A program made the translations under genes and the position numbers. This document shows, piece after piece, positions 29,039-38,054 of a stretch of DNA of 51,467 bases. The DNA comes from Calditrichota bacterium (GTDB lineage Bacteria > Zhuqueibacterota > Zhuqueibacteria > Thermofontimicrobiales > Thermofontimicrobiaceae), in contig JAADFU010000144.1 in NCBI GenBank assembly GCA_013152715.1, positions 1-51,467 of the forward strand, read 5' to 3'. A model generated the notes under the pieces. It had not been told where the DNA came from. It saw only the letters and a list, made by a program, of their open reading frames with translations, and ran no database searches. Each line of letters begins with the position of its first letter. The first letter of the stretch is position 1.

Positions 29039-30784
29039 ATGAGGAAAAAATATTTCCACTCCGCTATCTCTCTTTTCTTAATTTCCACTTTCCTGTCGGT
29101 CGCCCCTGCCTTTGCGCTGGGCCAAATCATTTTATCGGAAATCATGTTCGATCCTGCCGGCAGCGAATACTACAATGAATTCATCGAAATTTACAACTCG
29201 AGTCCGACGGACACCGTTGACCTGTCCGGCTGGCAAATCAGCGACGGCACCGCTGCCGACTTCATCATCGAACATCTCTTCGGCACAAAAATAGCGCCGG
29301 GGCAATTCGGACTCATTCTTGATCCCGGCTATTTTACTTCCTCTACTCAATATGACAGCCTCGTTCCGAAAAATGCCTTAATTTTAACCATAGACAACTC
29401 TGCCTTTGGGTCAGGCGGATTATCCAATTCTACGGCGGAAACAGTCACGCTCATCAATAGCGCCGGCGACACCGTCGCACAATACACCTATTCCCTGGAC
29501 AACGAACCAGGCCACTCCGACGAAAAAATTCAAATGAACAACGACAACTCTCCGGCAAACTGGGCGAACAGTCTGGCATTGAACGGCACGCCAGGATTTC
29601 GAAATAGTGCCACACCGCAAAATTACGACCTGGCGATTTCATCAATATCATTTTCACCCCAAAAACCGGACAGAAATCAGCAAATTGCCGCGACGGTCTT
29701 AGCAAAAAATCTCGGTGTAAACCCTGTTGCTAATTTCCGCGTTTCACTTTTTGTAGACATAAACTTCGACAACCACTTTTCGGAACAAGAAAAATATGCC
29801 GCCAGCGAAAACTTTTCCGAGCCGCTTGCGCCGAACGACTCCTTGCAGATTCCATTGCAGTTTTCACTCGATCGCTCCGGCGCATTTGAACTTGCCTGCG
29901 CCGTAGAGGCAGCAGATGACAATCCCGCCAACGACACCCTTTTCAGCCGCATCGCAATTAACTTTTCCGCGGCAGATGTTGTCATTAACGAAATCATGTA
30001 CGCGCCGTACAGCGGCAATAGCGAGTGGTTTGAAATTTATAATCGCCAGGATTTTCCGATAAATTTGCAAGAGTGGTGTTTTTCAGACGCAGATTCCGGC
30101 CAACGATCAATTTTGGCAGATGAAAATTTTGAAATTCCATCGCTATCTTTTGCCCTGATCGCAGCCGATTCAGCGGTTATTTCGGAATTCAATTTATCAG
30201 ACGGAAATATCATTGTCCCCAAAAATTTCCCGGGGCTGAACAACTCCGGCGACGCGATCTTCCTTTTCGATCCCAACAACAACATCATCGACCATGTCAA
30301 TTTCCTTCCTGAGTGGAGCGACAAAACCGGCGTTTCATTGGAACGCATCAATCCCGACATTTCTTCGCAAGACAGCAGCAACTGGGCCGGTTGCGTCGCT
30401 TTAGCTGGCGCCACGCCGGGAAAGCAAAACAGCGTCTTTGTCTCCAAACTCCCGGGACAGGCGACGCTTTCAATTTCGCCGAATCCTTTTTCCCCCGACA
30501 ACGACGGCAGAGACGACGTGACCATCATTCAATACAATTTACCGTTCAACCTCTCCCGCGTAAAAATCTCCATCTTCGACTCCCGCGGCCGCTTGATTCG
30601 CACACTTACGGACAACCAACCCAGCGCGACGTCAAATTCGCTCATCTGGGACGGACGGGATAATTTTGGGCATATTTGCCGGGTGGGGATTTACATTGTG
30701 TTGTTAGAGGCGATTCATTATCAAAAAGGTGTGGTGAAAAAAATACGCGAGGCTGTTGTTGTGGCAAAATCGGCGAAAAAATAA
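29039..30784 (+). CDS. Secreted protein with two lamin-tail domains and FlgD-like C-terminus
   Basis: Exported surface or secreted protein of 581 residues. Signal peptide: HSAISLFLISTFLSVAPAFA. Lamin-tail domain 1 starts ILSEIMFDPAGSEYYNEFIE; domain 2 starts near 313 as VVINEIMYAPYSGNSEWFEI. Between them is a CARDB-like beta region (residues about 195-305). The C-terminus has ISPNPFSPDNDGRDD, VKISIFDSRGRLIRTL and WDGRDNFGHICRVGIY, as in FlgD-like/type-9-like sorting modules of FCB bacteria. The role is unknown; such proteins are often anchored or bind nucleic-acid or ligands (inference). Confidence 0.82.
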   Translation: MRKKYFHSAISLFLISTFLSVAPAFALGQIILSEIMFDPAGSEYYNEFIEIYNSSPTDTVDLSGWQISDGTAADFIIEHLFGTKIAPGQFGLILDPGYFTSSTQYDSLVPKNALILTIDNSAFGSGGLSNSTAETVTLINSAGDTVAQYTYSLDNEPGHSDEKIQMNNDNSPANWANSLALNGTPGFRNSATPQNYDLAISSISFSPQKPDRNQQIAATVLAKNLGVNPVANFRVSLFVDINFDNHFSEQEKYAASENFSEPLAPNDSLQIPLQFSLDRSGAFELACAVEAADDNPANDTLFSRIAINFSAADVVINEIMYAPYSGNSEWFEIYNRQDFPINLQEWCFSDADSGQRSILADENFEIPSLSFALIAADSAVISEFNLSDGNIIVPKNFPGLNNSGDAIFLFDPNNNIIDHVNFLPEWSDKTGVSLERINPDISSQDSSNWAGCVALAGATPGKQNSVFVSKLPGQATLSISPNPFSPDNDGRDDVTIIQYNLPFNLSRVKISIFDSRGRLIRTLTDNQPSATSNSLIWDGRDNFGHICRVGIYIVLLEAIHYQKGVVKKIREAVVVAKSAKK

Positions 30785-30799
30785 ACAGCAAATTGGATT

Positions 30800-32305
30800 T
30801 TATTCTACCTCCTCTTCAGGTTGTTCGTCATCAGAAATGCCGAGGCAGTCTTTGAGGAAGTCGAGAAAATCGAGAAACCAGCGTCTTTCCACTTCGCTCT
30901 TGTCCGAAATAATTCTTTCTGACGATTCGAAAAAGTCACTCAATTTAATATTTGCATTTCTCTCAAGACTTTTCATTTTTCTGCATAGCCATTCTTCTAA
31001 AAGAGGCATGTTTTGAAATACTGCGCCACCCAACTGCATAAAACACGCGATACAATAATCCAACTCAAATTCAGGTCTATTTTTTACTTCGATTATAATT
31101 TGTTCAAGGCTATTAAAGGTTTCAAAAACATAAGTCTCATTCCTTTTTTGAGTAGCAAATTTTCCCAGATCTGCCATAGCATCGGAAATTTTCAGAATGG
31201 GCGAACTTTTTTGAGGCAGGAATCTAAATGACAATTGCGACATTTGATTCAGGCAATTAAATACGGCATTTGTCGCATAAGTATAGTTTCTCGCCATGGA
31301 AAACATTCCGAATCGAGTAATTTGAACAACTATATTATGGTATTCTATTTCTTTGGGTGGTCTGTGCCTTAGCCCAGTTTTTGAAATTTCATCTAACGCT
31401 TTGATACTTTTTAAGATTGTCATTTCAGACAATCTGCCAGCGTTAGTTAGGGAAATATCGGCGATTTTCACTATCATTGGAAGCACAAACTTGGTCATCC
31501 TTTCCGGAGGACAATTTCCTTCAATAATGTAGAGAGCTGTTTCTTTCAACGACTCCAATATAATTTCTGAATTTCCTTCTTTTTTGATACTGGCCCCTAC
31601 TTCTCCAATACCATCTATCACATATAACAAAAAAATATCAATCTCTTTGTTTTCAAATTCATGCAATTTTTTTATCAAAGTTACAAGAACTTCAGCGCCA
31701 AGACTTACAATTTCCTCGTTTTCATTCCCTTGCAGAGAAATATATTCTCCCAAACTATCAATATCTGCGATTAAAACTTTCCTTAATTTTCTCACTTTAT
31801 TTTCGTCGGGAGTTTTCTCTGCACATGTAGCTAATCTTTTTGCTCGCTTTAAAATTCTCTGTTTTAACTTCTTTATCTTGCTGGAAGTCGAATGTTTTTT
31901 AATAAAAAAATAAAGGTAAGGTGCGATTTGTAACAAAGCACTAATAAAAATCGCTATACAGATTATGTCAGCCCATTTCTCATCAATCCAATCATAAACA
32001 AAATCATAAGATAAAAAAACAATGGCCACAATATAAAATGACAAATACCATGAAATAAAACTTTTAAAAATTGTTTTTAAATCTTTTTGCTGGGGAGTGA
32101 TAGTTAATTGTATGACAACTTGAGGAAGAATAAAAATCAATCCAAGTATCTCTGCCAAAATATCCGCCAGATTATGATTTACTGTGCGATCTGAGCCAAG
32201 ACTTTCCCAGGTAAAAAGAGCAAACAAAAAAGCAAACATAAGAACGAATAAATTCGCTAACGTTTCACAAACGATATCTTTCCATTGATTGTCATTTGCT
32301 TTCAT
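30800..32305 (-). CDS. Uncharacterised four-helix membrane protein of a signalling cassette
   Basis: Not recognised. The first ~170 residues hold four hydrophobic helices (ANLFVLMFAFLFALFTW; LAEILGLIFILPQVVIQLTI; FYIVAIVFLSYDFVYDW; IICIAIFISALLQIAPYLYF). The remaining ~330 residues look soluble and helical, with repeated amphipathic stretches reminiscent of HEAT/ARM-like repeats, and end in an acidic tail (DDEQPEEEVE). It probably acts as the output of the upstream kinase and regulator (inference from position). Start: ATG at 32305 overlaps the regulator's stop by 14 nt and follows GGGGA; earlier in-frame codons to 32347 lie inside the regulator gene. The locus is visibly AT-richer than its neighbours. 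It ends 15 bp from the convergent lamin-tail gene. Confidence 0.75.
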   Translation of the reverse strand: MKANDNQWKDIVCETLANLFVLMFAFLFALFTWESLGSDRTVNHNLADILAEILGLIFILPQVVIQLTITPQQKDLKTIFKSFISWYLSFYIVAIVFLSYDFVYDWIDEKWADIICIAIFISALLQIAPYLYFFIKKHSTSSKIKKLKQRILKRAKRLATCAEKTPDENKVRKLRKVLIADIDSLGEYISLQGNENEEIVSLGAEVLVTLIKKLHEFENKEIDIFLLYVIDGIGEVGASIKKEGNSEIILESLKETALYIIEGNCPPERMTKFVLPMIVKIADISLTNAGRLSEMTILKSIKALDEISKTGLRHRPPKEIEYHNIVVQITRFGMFSMARNYTYATNAVFNCLNQMSQLSFRFLPQKSSPILKISDAMADLGKFATQKRNETYVFETFNSLEQIIIEVKNRPEFELDYCIACFMQLGGAVFQNMPLLEEWLCRKMKSLERNANIKLSDFFESSERIISDKSEVERRWFLDFLDFLKDCLGISDDEQPEEEVE

Positions 32306-32732
32306 AAATTTCCCCATGACTGTTCTTGGCAAGCACTTCTTCGACAAATCGCATAAGCATGGTCCGATGCATCTGCTGCTTTGTTTTGATATTCTGAATC
32401 CCTAAATTTTTGATCTCATCAATAATGTTTGGATTTGTCACAACAGTAAAAACAATGACCCGATTTTTGTCGATTCTTGGCGCCTTCGAATCATCTCGAA
32501 AAAGCTTTATTAACAAATCCAATCCTGGGTAGTCAGTGTCTGCCACAAAATCATCTCCGATTCCGATCAACAAATCAAAGATGATGACATCAAAACGTGC
32601 TTCATTTAATCGCTGATAAGCCTCTGAGGCATCACCGACTAACTCCACAAAATGACCGGCGCGAAGCAGCGGTGCAACATATTCAATAAGCTGATCTTTT
32701 GCTTCGTCTTCTATCCATAAAATTCTTGCCAT
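32292..32732 (-). CDS. Stand-alone response regulator receiver protein
   Basis: A single receiver domain of 146 residues. Acid pocket E8-D9 in LWIEDEA, phosphoacceptor D53 in VIIFDLLIG, and the switch Thr in VIVFTVVT are seen. An expanded loop after D53 (IGDDFVADTDYPGLDLLI) lengthens the usual fold, and the lysine position falls in NIKTKQQ rather than KP. There is no DNA-binding domain, so output is probably by protein contact, most likely with the membrane protein encoded next. It directly abuts the histidine kinase gene (no spacer). Confidence 0.85.
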   Translation of the reverse strand: MARILWIEDEAKDQLIEYVAPLLRAGHFVELVGDASEAYQRLNEARFDVIIFDLLIGIGDDFVADTDYPGLDLLIKLFRDDSKAPRIDKNRVIVFTVVTNPNIIDEIKNLGIQNIKTKQQMHRTMLMRFVEEVLAKNSHGEIYESK

Positions 32733-34985
32733 TTATTTTTTCTCCCTTCGTTTTGGCAAAATGACTGTTACTGTTGTTAAATACGGGGGCTTTTTCCTTC
32801 CTTTTCTCGGGCCTATTCCCATAGATTCACCTTTATCCATAGGCTCGCTTTTTATATGGATATCTCCGCCATGTTTTTCCACTGTCTTTTTGGCGTCGGC
32901 AAGCCCAATTCCGGATCCGGTGCGATTCCAGTCGAATGAATGTTTTCCTCGATAGCCAAATTCAAACAACCTATCTATTTCTTCTCTCTCCACGGGTACA
33001 CCATAATTTACAATTTCTATTATCACGAGGTTTCTTTGTTCAAATAAACGAATATCAACAAACCCGCCTTTTCGATGATAGGAGTATTTAATAGCATTTT
33101 GAATAAGATTAGATAACATGCGATCTACGTGGGGCACTGATATTTCTATCATGACATAATTTTGCTTTGGCGGCACGATGGTTAAACCTTTTTGCTTGGC
33201 AAGATTGAAATACATGGCGATATTTTCTTTTATGATATTAATGATGTTGGTCTTTGTAAATTCGAACTCAGCCTCTTCGCCGGAAAAGAGATATCGCCTT
33301 AAAGATTCGATGACATTATTCGTTATTTTAGTGCTATTCAAGATTCTTCTGAGCAATTGCATAATGTAGGTATCATAAATCTCTTTAATTTCCTGCCTGA
33401 TCTCGTTGAGTTCCTCTTGAAATTCACGATTATCCAATTTCGCAAAATTTCTTTCCAATCGATTTGCTAATTTTAACATATCAAAAATTATTTCTCGGAT
33501 TAACAATTCTGATAAATCAGACTGCAAATATTGTTGCTTCCCAAAGACTAATTTTTGTTTCAAACCATGTACTTCGCGCACGAAGTCTTTCTTTCTTTCC
33601 TCTTGTTCAATTTTTTCTAATAAGACTTCTAATTTCTCAATTAGCTTCCAGGTAGTTGAATGATCAATTTCAAATGCATTGATTTTATCTATTGAAAATC
33701 TTAATCGATGTTCTAATATTTCAAATAATGTTTGTGCTGTACTATCGACACTCATTAATGGGGCAATATATTGATGAACAAACCTATCCATATCTCTCAG
33801 TGTCTTCGATAACGCCACTTCCTTTTTGTTTACCTCCTCCTGTAGCTTCATTCTCTCATCAATATCCACAACAATTCCCTGCCTGCCTATAACGCGCTCT
33901 GCAGCATCTCTTTCAATTGAAAAGTCAACTTGAACCCAAAAAGCTGTGCCGTCTTTTTTTTTCGCTTTAAGCCGGATATTATTTACTATATTCCCACCAC
34001 TTATTTCAGCATTTCTCAGCGTTTTTAAAAAAATTTCTTTTTGCGTAGGATCGGCATGAAATTTCATGATGTCTTGGCCTATCACATCCTCACGTGAATG
34101 GTAACCATGCATTTTCGCGTAGGTATCATTGCATTTCACAATAGTATGTTTTCCGTCTTCGTAATGCACTTCGTAATATCCGATAGAAAATTTTTCAAAA
34201 CTTTGAGAATACTTAATTTCATTTGTAACATCCGTAAACGTCCCTTCTCTGCCCAACACTTTTCCGTCTTCGCCGATCCACAATTTTGCATTTATTGAAA
34301 TATGTATATTTTTCCTGTCGCGACGCGTCATGCGCGCATGAAAATTGATTACTTGTTTCTCTTTATTTACAAGCTCCAAATACTGATTATACTTCTGTTT
34401 ATTTTTCCAAAACTCCCGTACATCGCGTCTAATTAACTGATCAGGATCCTCAAAGCCAAAAATCTTTGCCACTGCTCTATTTACAGTTACGAACTTATGA
34501 TCATTATTAACCCGAAAAACTCCGGAAGGCAAATCATCAAACATCTCTCTATAATGCGATTCCTCAGTGATATCCGTCAAGCTGCCGACATAATATTTTT
34601 TCCCAAACCTCCCCTGATGCACGCGGCAGCAATCCTCCACAGTAATAATTGTATCATTTTGGCGCTTTTTAAATTGAATTGGCTGCTTCTGTAAAAAACC
34701 TCCCTTCTGTTTTAGTTTCTCTAGTAATTCATCGCGCCTTTCAGGAAAAAGATAAAAATTTCTAATACTCAAATTATCCACTTTTTCATCACACGATATC
34801 CCAAGTATCTCCCGGCAAACTTCATTACAATATTGAAAATATCCTTCTTCATCGACCAGATAGATACCAATGGGTAAATAAGGGCCTGCTTTCCTGAGAA
34901 CATATTTGAAATCTCCAAAAAATATTGATTTTAAGTTTTGAAAAAAATCTGAAAGGATTGTCCTGAGGGATCTTTTGCAAACCAT
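32733..34985 (-). CDS. Multi-PAS sensor histidine kinase
   Basis: A 750-residue cytoplasmic-looking kinase. Three PAS-like domains are seen (about 25-140, 143-262, 263-387), each with NxxY/NxxF cores and PAC-like ends (VGSLTDITEES; REGTFTDVTNEI; RQGIVVDIDERM). A His-containing segment (DRFVHQYIAPLMSV near 405) probably contains the phosphorylated His. It is followed by about 170 helical residues before the ATPase: MLSNLIQNAIKYSYHRKG (N box), EIDRLFEFGYRGKHSFDWN and RTGSGIGLADAKKTVEKHGG. There is no clear membrane helix. The long helical region between His and ATPase is unusual. The first codon is ATG at 34985, after GTGAGT. Confidence 0.88.
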   Translation of the reverse strand: MVCKRSLRTILSDFFQNLKSIFFGDFKYVLRKAGPYLPIGIYLVDEEGYFQYCNEVCREILGISCDEKVDNLSIRNFYLFPERRDELLEKLKQKGGFLQKQPIQFKKRQNDTIITVEDCCRVHQGRFGKKYYVGSLTDITEESHYREMFDDLPSGVFRVNNDHKFVTVNRAVAKIFGFEDPDQLIRRDVREFWKNKQKYNQYLELVNKEKQVINFHARMTRRDRKNIHISINAKLWIGEDGKVLGREGTFTDVTNEIKYSQSFEKFSIGYYEVHYEDGKHTIVKCNDTYAKMHGYHSREDVIGQDIMKFHADPTQKEIFLKTLRNAEISGGNIVNNIRLKAKKKDGTAFWVQVDFSIERDAAERVIGRQGIVVDIDERMKLQEEVNKKEVALSKTLRDMDRFVHQYIAPLMSVDSTAQTLFEILEHRLRFSIDKINAFEIDHSTTWKLIEKLEVLLEKIEQEERKKDFVREVHGLKQKLVFGKQQYLQSDLSELLIREIIFDMLKLANRLERNFAKLDNREFQEELNEIRQEIKEIYDTYIMQLLRRILNSTKITNNVIESLRRYLFSGEEAEFEFTKTNIINIIKENIAMYFNLAKQKGLTIVPPKQNYVMIEISVPHVDRMLSNLIQNAIKYSYHRKGGFVDIRLFEQRNLVIIEIVNYGVPVEREEIDRLFEFGYRGKHSFDWNRTGSGIGLADAKKTVEKHGGDIHIKSEPMDKGESMGIGPRKGRKKPPYLTTVTVILPKRREKK

Positions 34986-35035
34986 GGTTACTCACCACTT
35001 TCGCAATTTTTGAGAGGCAATGATAATTTTGTTAT

Positions 35036-35064
35036 ATTATACAAAAAACATCCCGTATTGTCAA
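35036..35064 (-). promoter_or_regulatory. Consensus sigma70 promoter of the kinase cassette
   Basis: On the minus strand TTGACA (35064-35059) and TATAAT (35041-35036) are perfect consensus hexamers with 17-bp spacing. It is about 50 bp upstream of the sensor kinase. Confidence 0.85.
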
Positions 35065-35137
35065 GAAAAATCTAAAATTAACAAAAAATTTCCTTGTTTT
35101 CATTTCGGCCCCATAAATTTAAGTCGTTTTAACAAAT

Positions 35138-35180
35138 AAAAAAAGCAACCGCAAAAAATACTGGCTTGCGATTGCTTTTT
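35138..35180. terminator. Terminator after the dipeptide epimerase gene
   Basis: AAAAAGCAACCGCAA pairs with TTGCGATTGCTTTTT with one internal mismatch and ends in T-runs on both strands. It lies 28 bp beyond the epimerase stop and may work in both directions. Confidence 0.75.
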
Positions 35181-35207
35181 ATTTCACTTTATCATCAAAA
35201 TTCAGAT

Positions 35208-36350
35208 TTAAAACTCCCCTTCTATCCCCAATCCAGGCCTATCCGGTAGAATCAGCTTCCCCTGGACAACATCCACCGCATGAAACGGATCATTCTTAAT
35301 GAGCAAATTTCCGTCCAGATCGGCGTAGTCGACAAGCGGACTGAGGTGTGCTGCTGCGGCGATGGCGACGCTGCTTTCGATCATGCAGCCGAGCATTATT
35401 TTCATGCCCAGACTGCGCGCCATCCAGATCATGCGCAAAGCTTCCTGAATACCGCCGCTTTTCATGAGTTTAATGTTGATGCCGTCGTACGCTGTGGCTA
35501 ATTTGGGAATGTCGTGCGCGGATTTTACTGCCTCGTCTGCGATTATCGGAATATTTATCCGTTCGCGCAGCCAGCGGGTTTCTTCTAACATTTCTGCCGG
35601 CAGGGGCTGTTCGATAAATTCTACGCCGTGAGTTTCCAGCCATTTAATTCTTTCCAACGCTTCTTCTTTTGTTTTCCAGCCTTCGTTAGCGTCCACACGC
35701 AGTGGCTTGTCCGTCACTTCCCTGACCGCAGCCATGATCTCCGGGTCGTTCTTTTTTCCGACTTTGATTTTCAAAATCGGATATTTTTCGGCCTCGCGGA
35801 TTTTTTGCTGCATCACCGCTGGCTTGTCGATACCGATGCTGAATGTGGTGAGCGGAGTTTTGGATTTGTCGAGACCTAAATATTGATACAGCGGCACGCC
35901 TAATTTTTTCGTCACCCAGTCCATGATGGCAATGTCAATAGCGCATTTGGCAGCGGTTTGTTCTTCCACTAAATCGCGGACTTGATAGCCCAGATCCACA
36001 AATTTCCAGGGATCCGCCTTTTCAACAATTGGTTTGGCTTTTTTGATGACCTCGACAGTGCTCTCCGCCGTTTCATTGTAGCGAACGTTCGGCGCCGCTT
36101 CGCCGATGCCGCTGACGCCATCTTGGGTATATTTCACAAAAACATTGTGTTTTACGTCTGATGAATTTCGTGAAATGGTCCACGTGTGTACCAGATTCAA
36201 ATCTCTAATTTTGTACTCAAGCATGGCTCCTCCATTGGTTCTTTGGCATCCTGCAATTTGAGAGAAAGAGGCGGCACCAGTGCCCAGCAAGCTAATGCCA
36301 GCAATGGCTTTTCCGCTCGTCCGCAAAAACTCTTTTCGACTCATTCGCAT
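35208..36350 (-). CDS. Exported L-Ala-D/L-Glu (dipeptide) epimerase, enolase superfamily
   Basis: Epimerises murein dipeptides L-Ala-D-Glu to L-Ala-L-Glu. Catalytic residues are K194 and K196 (ILKIKVGK), metal ligands D220, E247 and D272 (RVDANEG, FIEQPL, ADEAV), a second lysine K294/K297 (NIKLMKSGG) and the specificity motif DLDGN (344-348). The N-terminus MRMSRKEFLRTSGKAIAG resembles a Tat signal, though RK replaces RR, and SQIAGC gives a lipobox with C35. If processed it would be a periplasmic lipoprotein, whereas the known enzymes are cytoplasmic. It lies beside the NlpC/P60 gene, as in the B. subtilis ykf cluster. Confidence 0.85.
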   Translation of the reverse strand: MRMSRKEFLRTSGKAIAGISLLGTGAASFSQIAGCQRTNGGAMLEYKIRDLNLVHTWTISRNSSDVKHNVFVKYTQDGVSGIGEAAPNVRYNETAESTVEVIKKAKPIVEKADPWKFVDLGYQVRDLVEEQTAAKCAIDIAIMDWVTKKLGVPLYQYLGLDKSKTPLTTFSIGIDKPAVMQQKIREAEKYPILKIKVGKKNDPEIMAAVREVTDKPLRVDANEGWKTKEEALERIKWLETHGVEFIEQPLPAEMLEETRWLRERINIPIIADEAVKSAHDIPKLATAYDGINIKLMKSGGIQEALRMIWMARSLGMKIMLGCMIESSVAIAAAAHLSPLVDYADLDGNLLIKNDPFHAVDVVQGKLILPDRPGLGIEGEF

Positions 36351-36468
36351 GGGAATTTCCCTTCTTGTTTTGGTTTATTTTTTGTGGTTCAAAAATCAAA
36401 GTTTATCGTTCAAAGTTCATAGTACAGAGTTGCTGATTTTTTCCTTCCGCCCAAACCTCGAAACCTGA

Positions 36469-37620
36469 TTATTTTAAAATTCGCCGCGCTGCCTGAAAAT
36501 GTTTTTTGCGATAATCACTGTAATCATCGTGCTGGGGAAACAAACTATTGATGTGCACCAGACCATCCGAGTGAATGAATCTTCCGCCCCCCAAATACAT
36601 GGCGACATGGGTGATGTGATCTTTTGCGCTGCCGAAAAATAATAAATCACCGGGCTTCACTTGACTCAGTGAATCATCAATGGGAATTCCCGTCCCAATT
36701 TTCACTTGCATATTTGCATCGCGCGGCAATTGAATTCCGTTCCATTTGTAAATCGTCTGCGTGAATCCCGAGCAATCAAAGCCCTTGGTTGATTTTCCGC
36801 CCCAAAAATAGGGAATACCCATGAATTGTTTCGCCGTCCGAATTAAATCGTTCGCACCGGGCGCTTCTCTCGCGTTTAATTTTTTCTCAAATTCGACCAA
36901 CTCGGGCACGACAAATCCGGTTCTGCCGTCGGCAAGTTCAATCCGAAAATAGCCGCCTTTTTTGCTGACAAAACCCAGCCGATTGCCCAATACGACATCG
37001 CAAATCGGAAACGAGTTTTTCGCGGCAGGATTTTCCCAGACCTGTCCGTAATTTTGTTTGACGACTAATTTTTCTCTATCTTTCCAGTCATTCAAAAATT
37101 CGATATTTCCCACCGCAACGGATTTTCGCATCACCCAGCCGAGGTACTGATCTTCCAACTGCAAATAATACCAGCCGTCTCTTTTTTTGAGCAGGCGCAC
37201 TTCCGTTCCCAGCAGTCCCTGAGTGATAATTTCCTGGTTTACGTCAGGCCGGCGGCGCACCTGGGCGACACTCACGCGGATCACGCCGCAAGTATCTGCC
37301 CCCAAAGAAATATCCGGCAAAACAGTCAAACTGTCCACAACTGTAAGTTTTGTTTGAGCGCGAACTCCATCGAGCAAATCCTTCTTTGCCTGAGGCGATA
37401 ACAATTCTCCGCGCAGAATAATTTTTTTCCCGGAGCGATAGCCGTCCACGGAAAAAACTGTGACGCGTCTGTCAGGCGCAGCTTTCTGCTTTACTTGCTC
37501 GATCACTTGAGTCACTTCATTTGGCAATTCCCGATTCGCCTGGCAAGAGAAAATTAAAAGGCTAATGACTGCAATTGTCAATAACGCCGGAAAATATTTT
37601 CTAAATAATTTTTTAATCAT
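36469..37620 (-). CDS. SH3/NlpC-P60 murein endopeptidase lipoprotein (YkfC-like)
   Basis: Peptidase of 383 residues that probably cleaves gamma-D-Glu-diamino acid bonds of murein peptides. A lipobox (LLIFSC, C26) ends the signal sequence. Two SH3-like regions (about 110-170, 185-245) precede the NlpC/P60 domain with the catalytic C283 in KGFDCSGFTQ, H338 in DHITHVAMYLG and H350. Residues 30-100 form a BON-like helical/beta stretch. Start: ATG at 37620; an upstream in-frame ATG at 37656 is possible. It lies 118 bp before the epimerase gene on the same strand and probably supplies its substrate. Confidence 0.88.
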   Translation of the reverse strand: MIKKLFRKYFPALLTIAVISLLIFSCQANRELPNEVTQVIEQVKQKAAPDRRVTVFSVDGYRSGKKIILRGELLSPQAKKDLLDGVRAQTKLTVVDSLTVLPDISLGADTCGVIRVSVAQVRRRPDVNQEIITQGLLGTEVRLLKKRDGWYYLQLEDQYLGWVMRKSVAVGNIEFLNDWKDREKLVVKQNYGQVWENPAAKNSFPICDVVLGNRLGFVSKKGGYFRIELADGRTGFVVPELVEFEKKLNAREAPGANDLIRTAKQFMGIPYFWGGKSTKGFDCSGFTQTIYKWNGIQLPRDANMQVKIGTGIPIDDSLSQVKPGDLLFFGSAKDHITHVAMYLGGGRFIHSDGLVHINSLFPQHDDYSDYRKKHFQAARRILK

Positions 37621-37658
37621 AAAAACCCCTGCTGTTTTTTGAATGAAAAAATTCACTT

Positions 37659-37856
37659 TTACGACAGATGGAGAGAAATGAATCGTTCAATGGAACGGTC
37701 GTAAGTTCTTTCGACATCATCAGAAAAATAACACGCAGGCAGTTCTCCGAGCCGACGATGATACGCCAGACATTCGCAGCAATAGCCTTTTCTGCTGCAA
37801 GGTTCATAGGTACAATTGCAACCACTCAAATTTTTCTGATAATTTTTACACTCCAT
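37659..37856 (-). CDS. Small Cys-rich protein, DUF6485-like
   Basis: A 65-residue cytoplasmic-looking protein with seven or eight Cys in pairs ([20 protein letters not shown]) and the tail [19 protein letters not shown]. This matches a small conserved family annotated as DUF6485 that I recall from anaerobes. It probably binds a metal or iron-sulfur cluster. The ATG at 37856 follows GGAGGTG; longer frames to 37877 are less well supported. It is upstream of the NlpC/P60 gene by 38 bp. Confidence 0.75.
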   Translation of the reverse strand: MECKNYQKNLSGCNCTYEPCSRKGYCCECLAYHRRLGELPACYFSDDVERTYDRSIERFISLHLS

Positions 37857-37965
37857 TGGCACCTCCATTTTTTCCACAAGAAAATTTCTCTCACATCAGC
37901 TTGTTTGTTAAATTAACTAATTCATTTCAAATATTCAAGGAATTTTTTTCATCTGGCAAAACCTA

Positions 37966-37994
37966 TTGACAATGACCAAAAATTTTCTTATTAT
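37966..37994 (+). promoter_or_regulatory. Sigma70-type promoter of the alcohol dehydrogenase gene
   Basis: TTGACA (37966-37971) and TATTAT (37989-37994) with 17-bp spacing, about 60 bp before the start codon. Confidence 0.7.
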
Positions 37995-38054
37995 CTTATA
38001 ACACTCACAGCGTCCATCCGAAAATTTTACTTGACTAATCAAAGAGGTGCAGCG

